A DNA stretch of 36,070 bases from Bacteroides sp. (GTDB lineage Bacteria > Bacteroidota > Bacteroidia > Bacteroidales > Muribaculaceae): assembly GCA_014801225.1 (NCBI GenBank), contig JAAVEO010000009.1:1-36070 (forward strand). The letters are read 5' to 3'. Positions 1-8,328 of the stretch are shown here, piece by piece. Made by a program: the position numbers and the translations under genes. The stretch's first letter is position 1. Every line of letters begins with the position of its first letter. The notes beneath the pieces were generated by a model, which was not told the DNA's origin, did not search any database, and saw only the letters and a list, made by a program, of their open reading frames with translations.

Positions 1-1062
1 ACGGTAGTAAGTCTTACCGTCCAGAGACACCTCATCCACAACTTTCATCTCTAATTTATGAACGTCATAGAATGTGGTGGATTCGTCACCATACTCACTT
101 TTCGGCCACCATGCATACCGATACTCCCATGTATCATCGGGATTGAACCATGAAGTGGTCTCATTCCTTATGCCCGAAAGCACATCGTCTACCCATTCTC
201 TGACCGGGCCATCCGCAAAATCCGGATCTTCATATACCACGGTACCATCTTGTTTTAACAGGCGTGTGAAGAATATGATTTGTCCATTATCATAGAAATC
301 ATAGGGTACGACAGGAAGTATACCCTTTATACAACCGATGCCCTCGATAAGGGTATTGTTCACATACATCCGCTCTCCATCATTTATTGGCGTGACAATA
401 TTGATTACGCGAGAAACCTTACCATCCACAACCAACTCTTCATCGTCCTGTACGAAAAATTGTTGCCCGTACTTATCCGGTTCTCCACCATAAATCCATT
501 CTCCGGTACATGATGGATACCAAAATTTACCCATAAACCTCGCACATCCATACGTTTCTCCATCCTTCTGATTGAAGTCATAGATCAACATCTCCTCATG
601 GTCAGTGTAGGGCCCTATATCATCCGAAAAATAGGGATGGCCTTTTGCCACACAAGCCCAGACCTTTCCTTCATCCGTATCCTCCCGAAGAAGATACTCG
701 GTAGTACCTATCCCTGCGGTAAGGTCACACTTCCCATCATTGTCATAGAGTTCGATACATTTGAAACTATGATAGGTAGTGCCTTCCACATCTTTCTCTC
801 CGACAAAGCTGTAATGTTCCACACGCGGACTTCCTCCTCCGCCTCCCGGGGAATATACATACTCCCATACATAATCATAATTAATGATACCCCTGTTAAG
901 GGTCTCCTCCTTATCCGAAGCTGAGATTCGGGCAACCGGAAGAACTGTCCTGTTTTGTACTTCCGCCACGTCCGATTCCTTCTTATCCTGAGCCGACATC
1001 GCCAAGAATACCGACAGGAATGCGAAAAGCACCAGACTTCTAAATGCTGTTTCCTTTTTCAT
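1..1062 (-). CDS. Secreted protein of unknown function with internal duplication (partial, C-terminus off window)
   Basis: The reading frame is open from an ATG at 1060-1062 to the left edge of the window, giving 354 residues without a stop. It begins MKKETAFRSLVLFAFLSVFL followed by AMSAQ, a clear signal peptide, so the product is exported. I recognise no catalytic motif. The protein seems to contain a repeated module: a stretch near residue 65 with WEYVY and, about 40 residues on, a V-x-G-TYH segment, recurs near residue 310 as WEYRYAW and then VSLDGKTYYR at the window edge. A segment IEGIGCIKGILP lies between them and resembles a short motif common in secreted Bacteroidota proteins of unknown role. 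A good promoter lies about 100 bases upstream. The gene is real by length, signal peptide and promoter. Its function is unknown. Confidence 0.8.
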   Translation of the reverse strand, partial: MKKETAFRSLVLFAFLSVFLAMSAQDKKESDVAEVQNRTVLPVARISASDKEETLNRGIINYDYVWEYVYSPGGGGGSPRVEHYSFVGEKDVEGTTYHSFKCIELYDNDGKCDLTAGIGTTEYLLREDTDEGKVWACVAKGHPYFSDDIGPYTDHEEMLIYDFNQKDGETYGCARFMGKFWYPSCTGEWIYGGEPDKYGQQFFVQDDEELVVDGKVSRVINIVTPINDGERMYVNNTLIEGIGCIKGILPVVPYDFYDNGQIIFFTRLLKQDGTVVYEDPDFADGPVREWVDDVLSGIRNETTSWFNPDDTWEYRYAWWPKSEYGDESTTFYDVHKLEMKVVDEVSLDGKTYYR

Positions 1063-1164
1063 ATCATTGCTGTTTTTAATTGATTAAAACCTGTGATTGT
1101 TATTGATTGAGATATAGAAAGTGATATAACTTCCTTATTTCCACACTTATGCCTTTGTTGCCCT

Positions 1165-1196
1165 CAAAGTTAGCAACAATTCCCCGCCTTTCCAAA
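1165..1196 (-). promoter_or_regulatory. Bacteroidota-type promoter for the secreted protein at 1-1062
   Basis: Read on the minus strand, a TAACTTTG box (1165-1172) matches the Bacteroidota -7 consensus TAnnTTTG. TTGG lies 19 bases upstream (1192-1195). The leader to the ATG at 1062 would be about 95 bases. Confidence 0.6.
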
Positions 1197-1357
1197 TAAT
1201 TGTGAATTTATTCTAACCAACATTGTATCGTACAGGTAAAGATTGATATTTCAAGAGATATATTCATAAATGCAAAATCCGTCTTTGCATATCCCGAAGG
1301 GAATAAAGCCCAGTAACAGGGCCACGGGAATCGCAAGCATGATTTTGAGTTCGGAAT

Positions 1358-1525
1358 CTACCTTATCTCTCCTTCGTACTCATCGCCGTTGTCAAAGGTG
1401 ACGTTGAGGATGAAGTCACCGCTGAGGTCGGGGAGCTCTACGCAGGGATAGCTGCGGTCAATGCCGGCTGAAAAGACGGGGATGCCGCCGGCGAGGATTG
1501 CGAGTAGTGCGGTTGTTTTGTTCAT
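1358..1525 (-). CDS. Small secreted peptide, 55 residues, unknown function
   Basis: This short gene encodes MNKTTALLAILAGGIPVFSA followed by about 35 mature residues ending NGDEYEGEIR. The first 20 residues form a signal peptide with a likely cleavage after FSA, so the product should be secreted. The frame extends upstream to 1585, but a strong promoter -7 box occupies 1583-1590, so the ATG at 1523-1525 is the sensible start. The mature part is acidic, with one cysteine and no recognised domain. It lies alone between the TPR regulator and the secreted protein at the left edge. It could be the remnant of a longer secreted protein, but a good promoter and a signal peptide argue that it is expressed. 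Confidence 0.5.
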   Translation of the reverse strand: MNKTTALLAILAGGIPVFSAGIDRSYPCVELPDLSGDFILNVTFDNGDEYEGEIR

Positions 1526-1582
1526 TATAATTGCGGTTAGTGGCAGCAAACCATGGTTTACGCCGCGTTGATTTATTTGCCG

Positions 1583-1614
1583 CAAAGTTACTACCCGAAT
1601 CCCCTTTTCTCCAA
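1583..1614 (-). promoter_or_regulatory. Promoter for the 55-residue secreted peptide
   Basis: The minus strand carries TAACTTTG at 1583-1590 and TTGG at 1611-1614, with a 20-base spacer. This fits the Bacteroidota promoter. It sets the start of the peptide gene downstream of about 1576. Confidence 0.6.
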
Positions 1615-1763
1615 GGATCAGACACCTATAAAATCTGGCACTTTTACCCCCTCAGACCCGTAAAAATAGCTAAAAAAGACCTCTCCAATGCCACGTGGCA
1701 CATCATAACTCCCTGAAAAATAAGCAAAACAAAAGTGACAGATTCTTTCAGCCCCCAAAATCG

Positions 1764-3683
1764 CTATTTTCGGCCATTCTGACGTGCCAGGACATATTCA
1801 TACCTCTCTTTTTGTGCTTCCGGCAGATTCTTTAATTTTTCATTAAGCCTCTTTTTCAAACTGTACAGACTATTCTTTTCCTTCTTGAACAATTCGGAAA
1901 TTGTGTCGGAATCAAACCCATAAAACAGATACAATGCAAAGAGTACATAATCTTCGCGTAACTTCGGACGCCCGGCCGCTCCTGTACGTAGTTTGGAAAT
2001 GTCATTGTCTGTCAATTCATCAATCAGCTTCTCGCGTATCGGCATGGCGTCACTATTTACCTTGAAGGAGTCAAGGTATTCTTTCAAACTTTCTATTTCA
2101 TCCACTATCCTTCCTTTCTTATCGCCCACGGTTCTGTCTCGCATGCAAATATCCGAGATTATTCTTGATACCGAGTGAATATAACTCAGGCTCACTTCTC
2201 TCATCTTCCATTTCGTCATGGAAATCTCTCTCTCGTTCAGCTGTTTGAGATAATCTATCAATGAAGACAGCCTCTCCTTGATATCAGTACGCAGATCACT
2301 GTCCGGGATTCCGGCTCCATATTTATCTATGATCTCATTTATATCTTGCTCCATCTTCTCCTCTATCCGGCTCATCTCCTCCAATTCCTCCTCTTTTTTC
2401 TGAAAATCGGATAAGATTCTTTCCAATTCCGCACGGGTGACGTCAAGCTCTTTCCCCGTAGCGGACAGCTTCTTCTTATTTCGGATAAACCTGAAATACA
2501 ACATACCGAAGGCTAATGCAAGCAGCAATAACACCATTCCCACAATTACGATTTGCAATCGCATTACCTCTCTTTCATGATGATGACGATCGGCGGCGTT
2601 ACGCTGTGCAAAAGACTGAATGGTGTTGAGATTTCCTTGTGTGATCTCATTGTAATCTTCTGTCAGTCCGTCGTAGAGAGTGTACATTGCCTGTAATTCC
2701 TCCGAGACATCCCGACTCTTTTGGTACAGTATATTTTCCAGTATATTGCTATCTATCGAGTCAAGATCCTCTGCCTGAGCCTCCATTAGCTTTTTTGCAA
2801 TAGGAATATCATCTCTTTCTATGTAGGATGCAGCATGAAAAAGGGTCAGATCCGGCTGATGTTGATCAATGCTGTCCAGATATTCAATCATGGAAATAGC
2901 ATCCGGATAACGTTCACAATAATATAATGCCCGGGCTTTTATATTTAAAGCCCTCACTTTAAGCGATGTAACCTCATTTTGAGGAAGATCGGATAAAAGG
3001 GTATCTATCCTCGCAAGAGCTTCCTCATGCTTTCCGGATGCAAATAAGGCTGATCCCAAAGTAAAGCGTGAATAATTGATGAAATTCTCTCTACCCGTTA
3101 CCTTGAAATAATCAAGGGCTATTTTTTCCGCCTCCGCCTGATCATGATAGGCCTTTCCCTGTCCGTAGATCGCAGACAGCATCGAATAACTCTTTGCAAT
3201 ATAAAAGGTATCCTTCTGCTCCCGGGCAAGATCCAGACTGATGGAGAAAGGTTGGAGGGAATAGGGAAGTGAATCGGGATAACACATCATCACGACTCCT
3301 CTGTAATAATATGACTCCATAGTCTGCTTACGATCATTCTCCTTTTCGAAATAACCTATGGCGTTGTCCATCATCCTTCCATGGGAGTCGATCGTTTCTT
3401 TGGGAGAAATTCCCAATATGTCGAGTTTATACATCGCCTGCGTGAGTAGCAGGGCGAAGAGGGCACGGTCCTCTTCGGGGGCGGCGGAGTCGACGCACAG
3501 GGCGGAGAGTAGGGCGTAGGCGGAGTCCGGGTGCGCCTCCATTATGGATTCGGCATGGAGGAGGGTGCGGCGCGTGGCTGACCGTCCGCAGCCGCTCAGC
3601 AACAGGATGAGGAGTGCTAAGCAGGCGAGGAGAAGCCGCAGGGACCGCTTCGAGGCGAGATATCTTGAGGTGAGGTGAATCAT
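1764..3683 (-). CDS. Membrane TPR / coiled-coil regulator of the Bacteroidales DUF6377-like type
   Basis: The 639-residue product begins with a hydrophobic leader ending in a lipobox (LLSGC, Cys32), so it is probably anchored in the membrane. Next comes the typical opening of this family, AESIMEAHPDSAYALL near residues 44-59, then helical TPR-like repeats to about residue 360. A transmembrane helix spans about 377-400 and a charged coiled coil about 402-450. The last 80 residues hold a helix-turn-helix-like segment (YGFDSDTISELFKKEKNSLY). The family is known in Bacteroidales as cell-envelope regulators of uncertain target, with sensing outside and presumed DNA binding inside. The N-terminal 60 codons are more GC-rich than the rest. 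A -7 box at 3708-3715 lies just upstream. The architecture is clear, the regulon is not. Confidence 0.85.
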   Translation of the reverse strand: MIHLTSRYLASKRSLRLLLACLALLILLLSGCGRSATRRTLLHAESIMEAHPDSAYALLSALCVDSAAPEEDRALFALLLTQAMYKLDILGISPKETIDSHGRMMDNAIGYFEKENDRKQTMESYYYRGVVMMCYPDSLPYSLQPFSISLDLAREQKDTFYIAKSYSMLSAIYGQGKAYHDQAEAEKIALDYFKVTGRENFINYSRFTLGSALFASGKHEEALARIDTLLSDLPQNEVTSLKVRALNIKARALYYCERYPDAISMIEYLDSIDQHQPDLTLFHAASYIERDDIPIAKKLMEAQAEDLDSIDSNILENILYQKSRDVSEELQAMYTLYDGLTEDYNEITQGNLNTIQSFAQRNAADRHHHEREVMRLQIVIVGMVLLLLALAFGMLYFRFIRNKKKLSATGKELDVTRAELERILSDFQKKEEELEEMSRIEEKMEQDINEIIDKYGAGIPDSDLRTDIKERLSSLIDYLKQLNEREISMTKWKMREVSLSYIHSVSRIISDICMRDRTVGDKKGRIVDEIESLKEYLDSFKVNSDAMPIREKLIDELTDNDISKLRTGAAGRPKLREDYVLFALYLFYGFDSDTISELFKKEKNSLYSLKKRLNEKLKNLPEAQKERYEYVLARQNGRK

Positions 3684-3707
3684 CTTAAGCGCAATTTATT
3701 TTCTCTG

Positions 3708-3715
3708 CAAAATTA
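3708..3715 (-). promoter_or_regulatory. -7 promoter box for the TPR regulator
   Basis: The minus strand reads TAATTTTG, a full match to TAnnTTTG, about 25 bases before the ATG at 3683. No convincing -33 box is visible. Confidence 0.45.
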
Positions 3716-3810
3716 CAAAATTTTTCCTTATTACCGTCTCCTCCCGGCTCCGTCCACCATGATACGCATTTTTTGATCGCCGCATATAGGGATCGCTACC
3801 TGTCGCGAAC

Positions 3811-4548
3811 TTACATGGTCAGGACGACTGAGGTGACGAGGCGAAGCGCTGTGCCTCCATCGCGTCTATAACTCGGATAACGCGGTCGGCCGTCGGGCAA
3901 CACAGCATTAAATGTGCAGTAATTGCTGAGACGGATATTCTCCGCATTCACTCCTCTTCGTATTAACCTCTCTATATTCACTCTCTGAAGATCAAGATGC
4001 GGACGGCTGCCTTCCCCGTCGGGATAACTCACGCATGAACCGAAACCGGCCTCTCTAAACCGCTCGGCAAGACCTTCATCCACCTCATAGCGGCCCACAC
4101 TTATCGACGGCCCGAATGCCACCCCTATCTCCTCCGCCTTTGCCCCGCGACTCTCCAGGACATCCAGCGTTCTCTCCACAATTCCACCCAATGTGCCTTT
4201 CCACCCGGCATGGACGGCCGCCACACCCTCCACATCCGGAGCCCACAATATTATCGGCACACAATCGGCTGTACGCACTCCTATCCTCAACCCCTTGCGG
4301 AAGGTGACGAGCGCATCCGTCTCCTCAAAGACATCATCAGCCCTCTCCGCAATCGCTACATTGACAGTATGAGTCTGGCGAGGCATCAGTACATCCAGAT
4401 CCGGCCGATACCGGCGTATTACCTCTCCTATCTCCACTTCGTGCTTACAGCCCGACTCTTCACATACGGGAGGAACCGACAACACCTCCGCCATGACCCC
4501 GGCAGCGGTGAGTATCGGTTCCACACGTATTTCCGGCGAATAATCCAT
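3811..4548 (-). CDS. pgeF: Peptidoglycan editing factor PgeF (YfiH / laccase-domain family)
   Basis: The 245-residue protein belongs to the YfiH/PgeF family, cytoplasmic zinc-dependent enzymes. In other bacteria PgeF removes mis-incorporated L-Ser from UDP-MurNAc precursors, and family members have also been reported as adenosine or purine nucleoside hydrolases. The metal/active-site triad is visible: His60 in RQTH, Cys96 in TADC and His113 in HAGWKG. The motif order and length match the family. The start at 4548 fits the family N-terminus. The gene follows recA by 56 bases on the same strand with no terminator between, so the two are probably co-transcribed. A label of polyphenol oxidase or laccase, as in older annotation, is less likely to describe its real role. 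Confidence 0.92.
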   Translation of the reverse strand: MDYSPEIRVEPILTAAGVMAEVLSVPPVCEESGCKHEVEIGEVIRRYRPDLDVLMPRQTHTVNVAIAERADDVFEETDALVTFRKGLRIGVRTADCVPIILWAPDVEGVAAVHAGWKGTLGGIVERTLDVLESRGAKAEEIGVAFGPSISVGRYEVDEGLAERFREAGFGSCVSYPDGEGSRPHLDLQRVNIERLIRRGVNAENIRLSNYCTFNAVLPDGRPRYPSYRRDGGTALRLVTSVVLTM

Positions 4549-4604
4549 ATATATCCGGGAAATAAATTATCTAAGAAAATTGTCAGTAAATTCCTACGCG
4601 ACGA

Positions 4605-5798
4605 TCAATCATCCATCTCTACCTCGAAATCATCTCCGAAGAGATCCTCCCGGTCATCATCAGGCACTCCGGGGATATCCTCCTCTGCAGGCTCGGCAGC
4701 TACTTTTGCGCTCTTTCCTCCTTTAGTGGGGATGGGAGGGAAGGGAGTGGCGGCCGCCTCATGTTTCTCTCCGCGAAGCACAGCCATAATCTTCTCCGAA
4801 AGCTCATCGGCAAGTTCGGGATTGTCGGCAATCACTTTCTTCACGGCATCGCGTCCCTGACCGAGTTTGGTGCCGTTATAAGAGAACCATGCTCCCGACT
4901 TCTTCACGATGCCATGCTCTGTGGCCAGGTCGATAATCTCTCCGGCACGCGAGATACCTTCGCCGAAGAGAATCTCGAATTCCGCCTTCATAAACGGAGG
5001 CGCCACTTTATTCTTCACTACTTTCACTTTGGCGGTGCGACCGATAGTCTGGTCGCCATCCTTGATGAATGTGGAAGGACGAATCTCGATACGCACGGAG
5101 GCGTAGAATTTGAGAGCGTTACCACCGGTAGTGGTCTCGGGATTACCGAACATCACTCCGATCTTCTCACGCAGCTGGTTGATGAATATGCAGCAGGTGC
5201 GCGTACGCGAGATAGTACCCGTAAGCTTACGCATGGCCTGCGACATGAGGCGGGCGTGAAGACCTACATTCTTATCTCCCATCTCTCCCTCTATCTCCGC
5301 CTTAGGCGTAAGGGCGGCCACAGAGTCCACCACCAGCACATCGATAGCTCCGGAGTTGATCAGCTGCTCGGCTATATCGAGAGCCTGCTCGCCATTATCG
5401 GGCTGCGCGATCCAAAGGTTGTTGACATCCACACCGAGTTTCTCGGCATAGAATCTGTCGAAGGCATGCTCGGCATCGATGATGGCGCAAATACCTCCCT
5501 GCTTCTGAGCCTCGGCTATCACATGAATAGCCAAGGTGGTCTTACCGGAGGATTCAGGACCATAGATCTCCGTCACACGGCCTCTGGGCAGACCGCCCAC
5601 TCCGAGGGCATAGTCAAGACCGAGCGAACCTGTGGATATCACTTCCACATCTTGCACGGAATCATCGCCCAGACGCATCACTGTGCCGCTGCCGAAATCT
5701 TTCTCAAGGTGGGCCATTGTCATATCGAGCGCCTTGAGCTTATCCTCCATATCGCTGATACGGTTGGCTGTCGCTTTTTTCTCTACTTTCTTTGCCAT
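4605..5798 (-). CDS. recA: Recombinase RecA
   Basis: This is the 397-residue RecA ATPase, which forms filaments on single-stranded DNA for homologous recombination and triggers SOS cleavage. The Walker A motif GPESSGKTT is at residues 80-88. The DNA-binding loop region with [20 protein letters not shown] and the family's acidic C-terminal tail (ending EVEMDD) are present. The open frame continues upstream to 5906, but the -7 promoter box at 5904-5911 excludes that extension. The ATG at 5796-5798, giving MAKKVEKK, matches the start of Bacteroidales RecA. pgeF follows closely. I saw no obvious SOS operator. Confidence 0.98.
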   Translation of the reverse strand: MAKKVEKKATANRISDMEDKLKALDMTMAHLEKDFGSGTVMRLGDDSVQDVEVISTGSLGLDYALGVGGLPRGRVTEIYGPESSGKTTLAIHVIAEAQKQGGICAIIDAEHAFDRFYAEKLGVDVNNLWIAQPDNGEQALDIAEQLINSGAIDVLVVDSVAALTPKAEIEGEMGDKNVGLHARLMSQAMRKLTGTISRTRTCCIFINQLREKIGVMFGNPETTTGGNALKFYASVRIEIRPSTFIKDGDQTIGRTAKVKVVKNKVAPPFMKAEFEILFGEGISRAGEIIDLATEHGIVKKSGAWFSYNGTKLGQGRDAVKKVIADNPELADELSEKIMAVLRGEKHEAAATPFPPIPTKGGKSAKVAAEPAEEDIPGVPDDDREDLFGDDFEVEMDD

Positions 5799-5903
5799 GA
5801 GTCGTAAATATATCTTTATGGTTCTATCCCTGCTGCCGCCTTGAAGAAAGCGCCTGAGCTGCTTTTCCGGGCGGTGGAGAACCGAGTTATTAATTTCTGT
5901 CTG

Positions 5904-5911
5904 CAAAGGTA
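5904..5911 (-). promoter_or_regulatory. -7 promoter box for recA
   Basis: TACCTTTG on the minus strand matches TAnnTTTG about 105 bases upstream of the recA ATG. It helps fix the recA start at 5798. The -33 box is weak. Confidence 0.5.
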
Positions 5912-5981
5912 CAACCCATTGACCCGATTTCCTAATTTTTCAGGCTCTAAATCGCTTTTTCTCTCCTTAATAATTCTTAAC

Positions 5982-6022
5982 AAATGGCGCAGACTGCAAG
6001 AATCTTGCAGTCTGCGCCATTT
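5982..6022 (-). terminator. Terminator hairpin after the nucleotide-sugar dehydratase gene
   Basis: Two perfect 19-base complementary arms (5982-6000 and 6004-6022) surround a 3-base loop. The arms begin and end with A/T runs. It lies 52 bases past the stop of the dehydratase gene and upstream of the recA promoter. Confidence 0.75.
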
Positions 6023-6074
6023 AACTTTCTTATATACCGCCTTTTACTTATTTCGGCGGAAAACGGGGTATTTT

Positions 6075-8015
6075 TCAGTCTTTGCGATGCGGTATGACCC
6101 TATCACGGTCGAGCACCTCATACTTGGAGTGCTGACTCACAAACTCCGGCACAATCTCCTTCATCTCTTTCACTGTGAGCATATCATCGAAGAGCAACGC
6201 ATCGGCCACGAGGCGATCTATATCTTTGCTAACGCTGAAATAATCGTATTCCCTCACCTTGGCTATCTTTATCTTCTCATGGAAAGTGGGGAGTGTGATC
6301 TCCTTATCATTGAGCACCTCCTCGTAGAGCTTCTCTCCGTCACGCAGGCCGGTGAATTTTATCTCCACACCCTCGGCTCCGCTAAGGGTGATCATCCGGC
6401 GGGCGAGATCGGCGATACGCACCGGTTTACCCATATCGAATACGAATATCTCTCCTCCGGTGCCCATGCTTCCGGCCTCGAGTACAAGCTTGCAGGCCTC
6501 GGGGATGAGCATGAAGAAACGTATGATATCGGGATGAGTCACAGTGACGGGACCTCCGTTCTTGATCTGCTCCTTGAAGAGAGGTATCACCGAACCGTTG
6601 GAACCGAGTACATTGCCGAAGCGGGTGGTGACGAAACGTGTGTGGCCCTCTACTTTCCCTTCTCTGATAGCGTTGTCGAGACTCTGGACGTATATCTCAC
6701 AGATACGTTTGGAACAACCCATCACATTGGTAGGGTTGACGGCTTTGTCGGTGGAGACCATCACGAATTTCTCGGCGCCCTCGGCCACTGCCAGGTCGGC
6801 CACGACACGTGTGCCATAGACATTGTTGCGTATAGCCTCCATTGGATTATCCTCCATCATCGGCACATGCTTATAGGCGGCGGCATGGAATACGTACTGA
6901 GGCTTATATTTGGCGAATATCTCCGCCATACGCTCCTTATTGCAAATATCCACTACGATTGTGGGGGCATCCACATCGCCATATTTGCGGGCCATCATGA
7001 GGCGTATGTCGTGAAGGGGAGTTTCTCCCTGGTCTACAAGTACAAGTTTATCAGGTCCGAATCCGGCTATCTGACGCGCGATCTCGCTGCCGATACTGCC
7101 GGCGGCTCCGGTCACAAGAATCCGCTTCCCTCTCAACATATTCCCGATAGCCTCCATATCCACCTCTATCTCGGCGCGGGGAAGGAGATCCTCGATCTTC
7201 ACCTCCTTGAGCTGGGAATGGCTGAGGTCGGTACTTCCGTCCCATTCCATGGCACGGGGCATCATATAAATCCGGATTCCGTTGTAAAGGAGAGAATTGA
7301 TCATCTCGTTGTTATCTCGCAAGGCATTGCTCTTCAAGGGGGAAACCAGAAGAGCGGTAGCTCCGGCAGCCTTCATCTTCTCAACAAGCCGGGAATCATT
7401 GTATACAACAGGTTTGCCGAAAAGCAACTTGTTCGAGAGATCCTCGGCATCGCTCACAAATCCCTCGAGAGAGAAGGGGGAACCGGGCTCACGGATACTT
7501 TTGGCAAGGGAGGTGCCGCCGCTCATGACACCGTAGATGAAAGCCCGGGTTGTCTTGTGCTGACTCTCCGTGACATCGTAAATCCGCTTCACCCATATCC
7601 TGACTGTCCACATGACTATCAGAGCCATCAAAGCGGCCAGAACTATATCCGCCACCCACAATTCCGCCAGATAATGATTGAGCGCGAACGCCCCCTGAAG
7701 CACAAGCACTATGAGAGTGCCGGTCATAATCGCTATCCCCATCCTCTGCAAATCCACGAAGGAGGAAAAGCGGATGATGCCGGAATAGGTGTGGAATATC
7801 CTGAAACATACTATATAGACCACCAGATACAGACACAGTGTGCCTACCAAGGGATAGAATACCTGCGCTGTGGACGTGGCTCCATGATTCAGGGTGAACG
7901 CCACCAGACCGGCCACTATCATTATGACACAGTCAATGACGAGGATGCTCCAATACGGAAGGGCACCCTTTGAAAAATACCATGAAAATGCCCTTTTTAG
8001 GGAATTCTTTATCAT
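6075..8015 (-). CDS. Membrane nucleoside-diphosphate-sugar 4,6-dehydratase (CapD/WbpM family)
   Basis: The 646-residue protein has four hydrophobic helices within residues 20-140, a CoA-binding-like middle domain at about 150-280, and a Rossmann-fold SDR domain from about 295. The NAD-binding motif is GAAGSIG at 303-309. The catalytic segment STDKAVNPTNVMGCSKR shows the Asp-Lys...Met...Lys pattern of the large WbpM/PglF-type enzymes, where Met replaces the usual SDR tyrosine. These membrane enzymes convert UDP-GlcNAc to its 4-keto-6-deoxy derivative for capsule, O-antigen or protein glycan building blocks. No other glycan genes adjoin it here. It has its own promoter and terminator, so it is monocistronic. 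The exact sugar substrate cannot be read from the sequence. Confidence 0.93.
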   Translation of the reverse strand: MIKNSLKRAFSWYFSKGALPYWSILVIDCVIMIVAGLVAFTLNHGATSTAQVFYPLVGTLCLYLVVYIVCFRIFHTYSGIIRFSSFVDLQRMGIAIMTGTLIVLVLQGAFALNHYLAELWVADIVLAALMALIVMWTVRIWVKRIYDVTESQHKTTRAFIYGVMSGGTSLAKSIREPGSPFSLEGFVSDAEDLSNKLLFGKPVVYNDSRLVEKMKAAGATALLVSPLKSNALRDNNEMINSLLYNGIRIYMMPRAMEWDGSTDLSHSQLKEVKIEDLLPRAEIEVDMEAIGNMLRGKRILVTGAAGSIGSEIARQIAGFGPDKLVLVDQGETPLHDIRLMMARKYGDVDAPTIVVDICNKERMAEIFAKYKPQYVFHAAAYKHVPMMEDNPMEAIRNNVYGTRVVADLAVAEGAEKFVMVSTDKAVNPTNVMGCSKRICEIYVQSLDNAIREGKVEGHTRFVTTRFGNVLGSNGSVIPLFKEQIKNGGPVTVTHPDIIRFFMLIPEACKLVLEAGSMGTGGEIFVFDMGKPVRIADLARRMITLSGAEGVEIKFTGLRDGEKLYEEVLNDKEITLPTFHEKIKIAKVREYDYFSVSKDIDRLVADALLFDDMLTVKEMKEIVPEFVSQHSKYEVLDRDRVIPHRKD

Positions 8016-8160
8016 CTGCTATCGCTTTTCTTTTTTCAACTTCAATACCCCTTCCCGAAACGAAAAGCCTGCGTTCTTTCTTTTATATTCGATTCTGTTA
8101 TGCGTGATTAAACCGTAAGTGCCGACATATATGTTCCATCCGGAAATTAAGAGGATAGCG

Positions 8161-8191
8161 CAAAATTACTATTTTTTTATGACTTTACCAA
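8161..8191 (-). promoter_or_regulatory. Promoter for the dehydratase gene
   Basis: The minus strand carries TTGG at 8188-8191, a 19-base spacer and TAATTTTG at 8161-8168. This is a good Bacteroidota promoter. The leader to the ATG at 8015 would be about 140 bases. Confidence 0.6.
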
Positions 8192-8215
8192 CTTCGTCTG
8201 ATATTTCATTCAAAA

Positions 8216-8264
8216 AAATTTCGGCCTCCCCTATCAGTATTTCATGACAGGGAAGCCGAAATTT
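8216..8264 (-). terminator. Terminator hairpin after the Ca2+ ATPase gene
   Basis: Arms 8216-8230 and 8250-8264 are complementary over 15 positions with one imperfect pair around a 19-base loop. On the minus strand the second arm ends in AAATTT followed by a T-rich run. It lies 65 bases past the ATPase stop. Confidence 0.65.
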
Positions 8265-8328
8265 AATCGGAGTCTCTGACTACTTTCTTAAAGTAGCCGG
8301 ACTTATGAGATTGCCTTGCCTGATGTAA

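Noticed and set aside
1526..1585. N-terminal extension of the 55-residue peptide
   Set aside because: The upstream start overlaps the -7 box at 1583-1590, and the signal peptide begins at the Met at 1525.
5799..5906. 36-codon N-terminal extension of RecA
   Set aside because: The -7 promoter box at 5904-5911 coincides with the extended start, and RecA homologues begin at MAKK.
5841..7973. 710-codon plus-strand ORF
   Set aside because: It is antisense to the dehydratase gene, which carries all the motifs. The opposite frame is His- and Gly-rich, as shadows of this codon use are.
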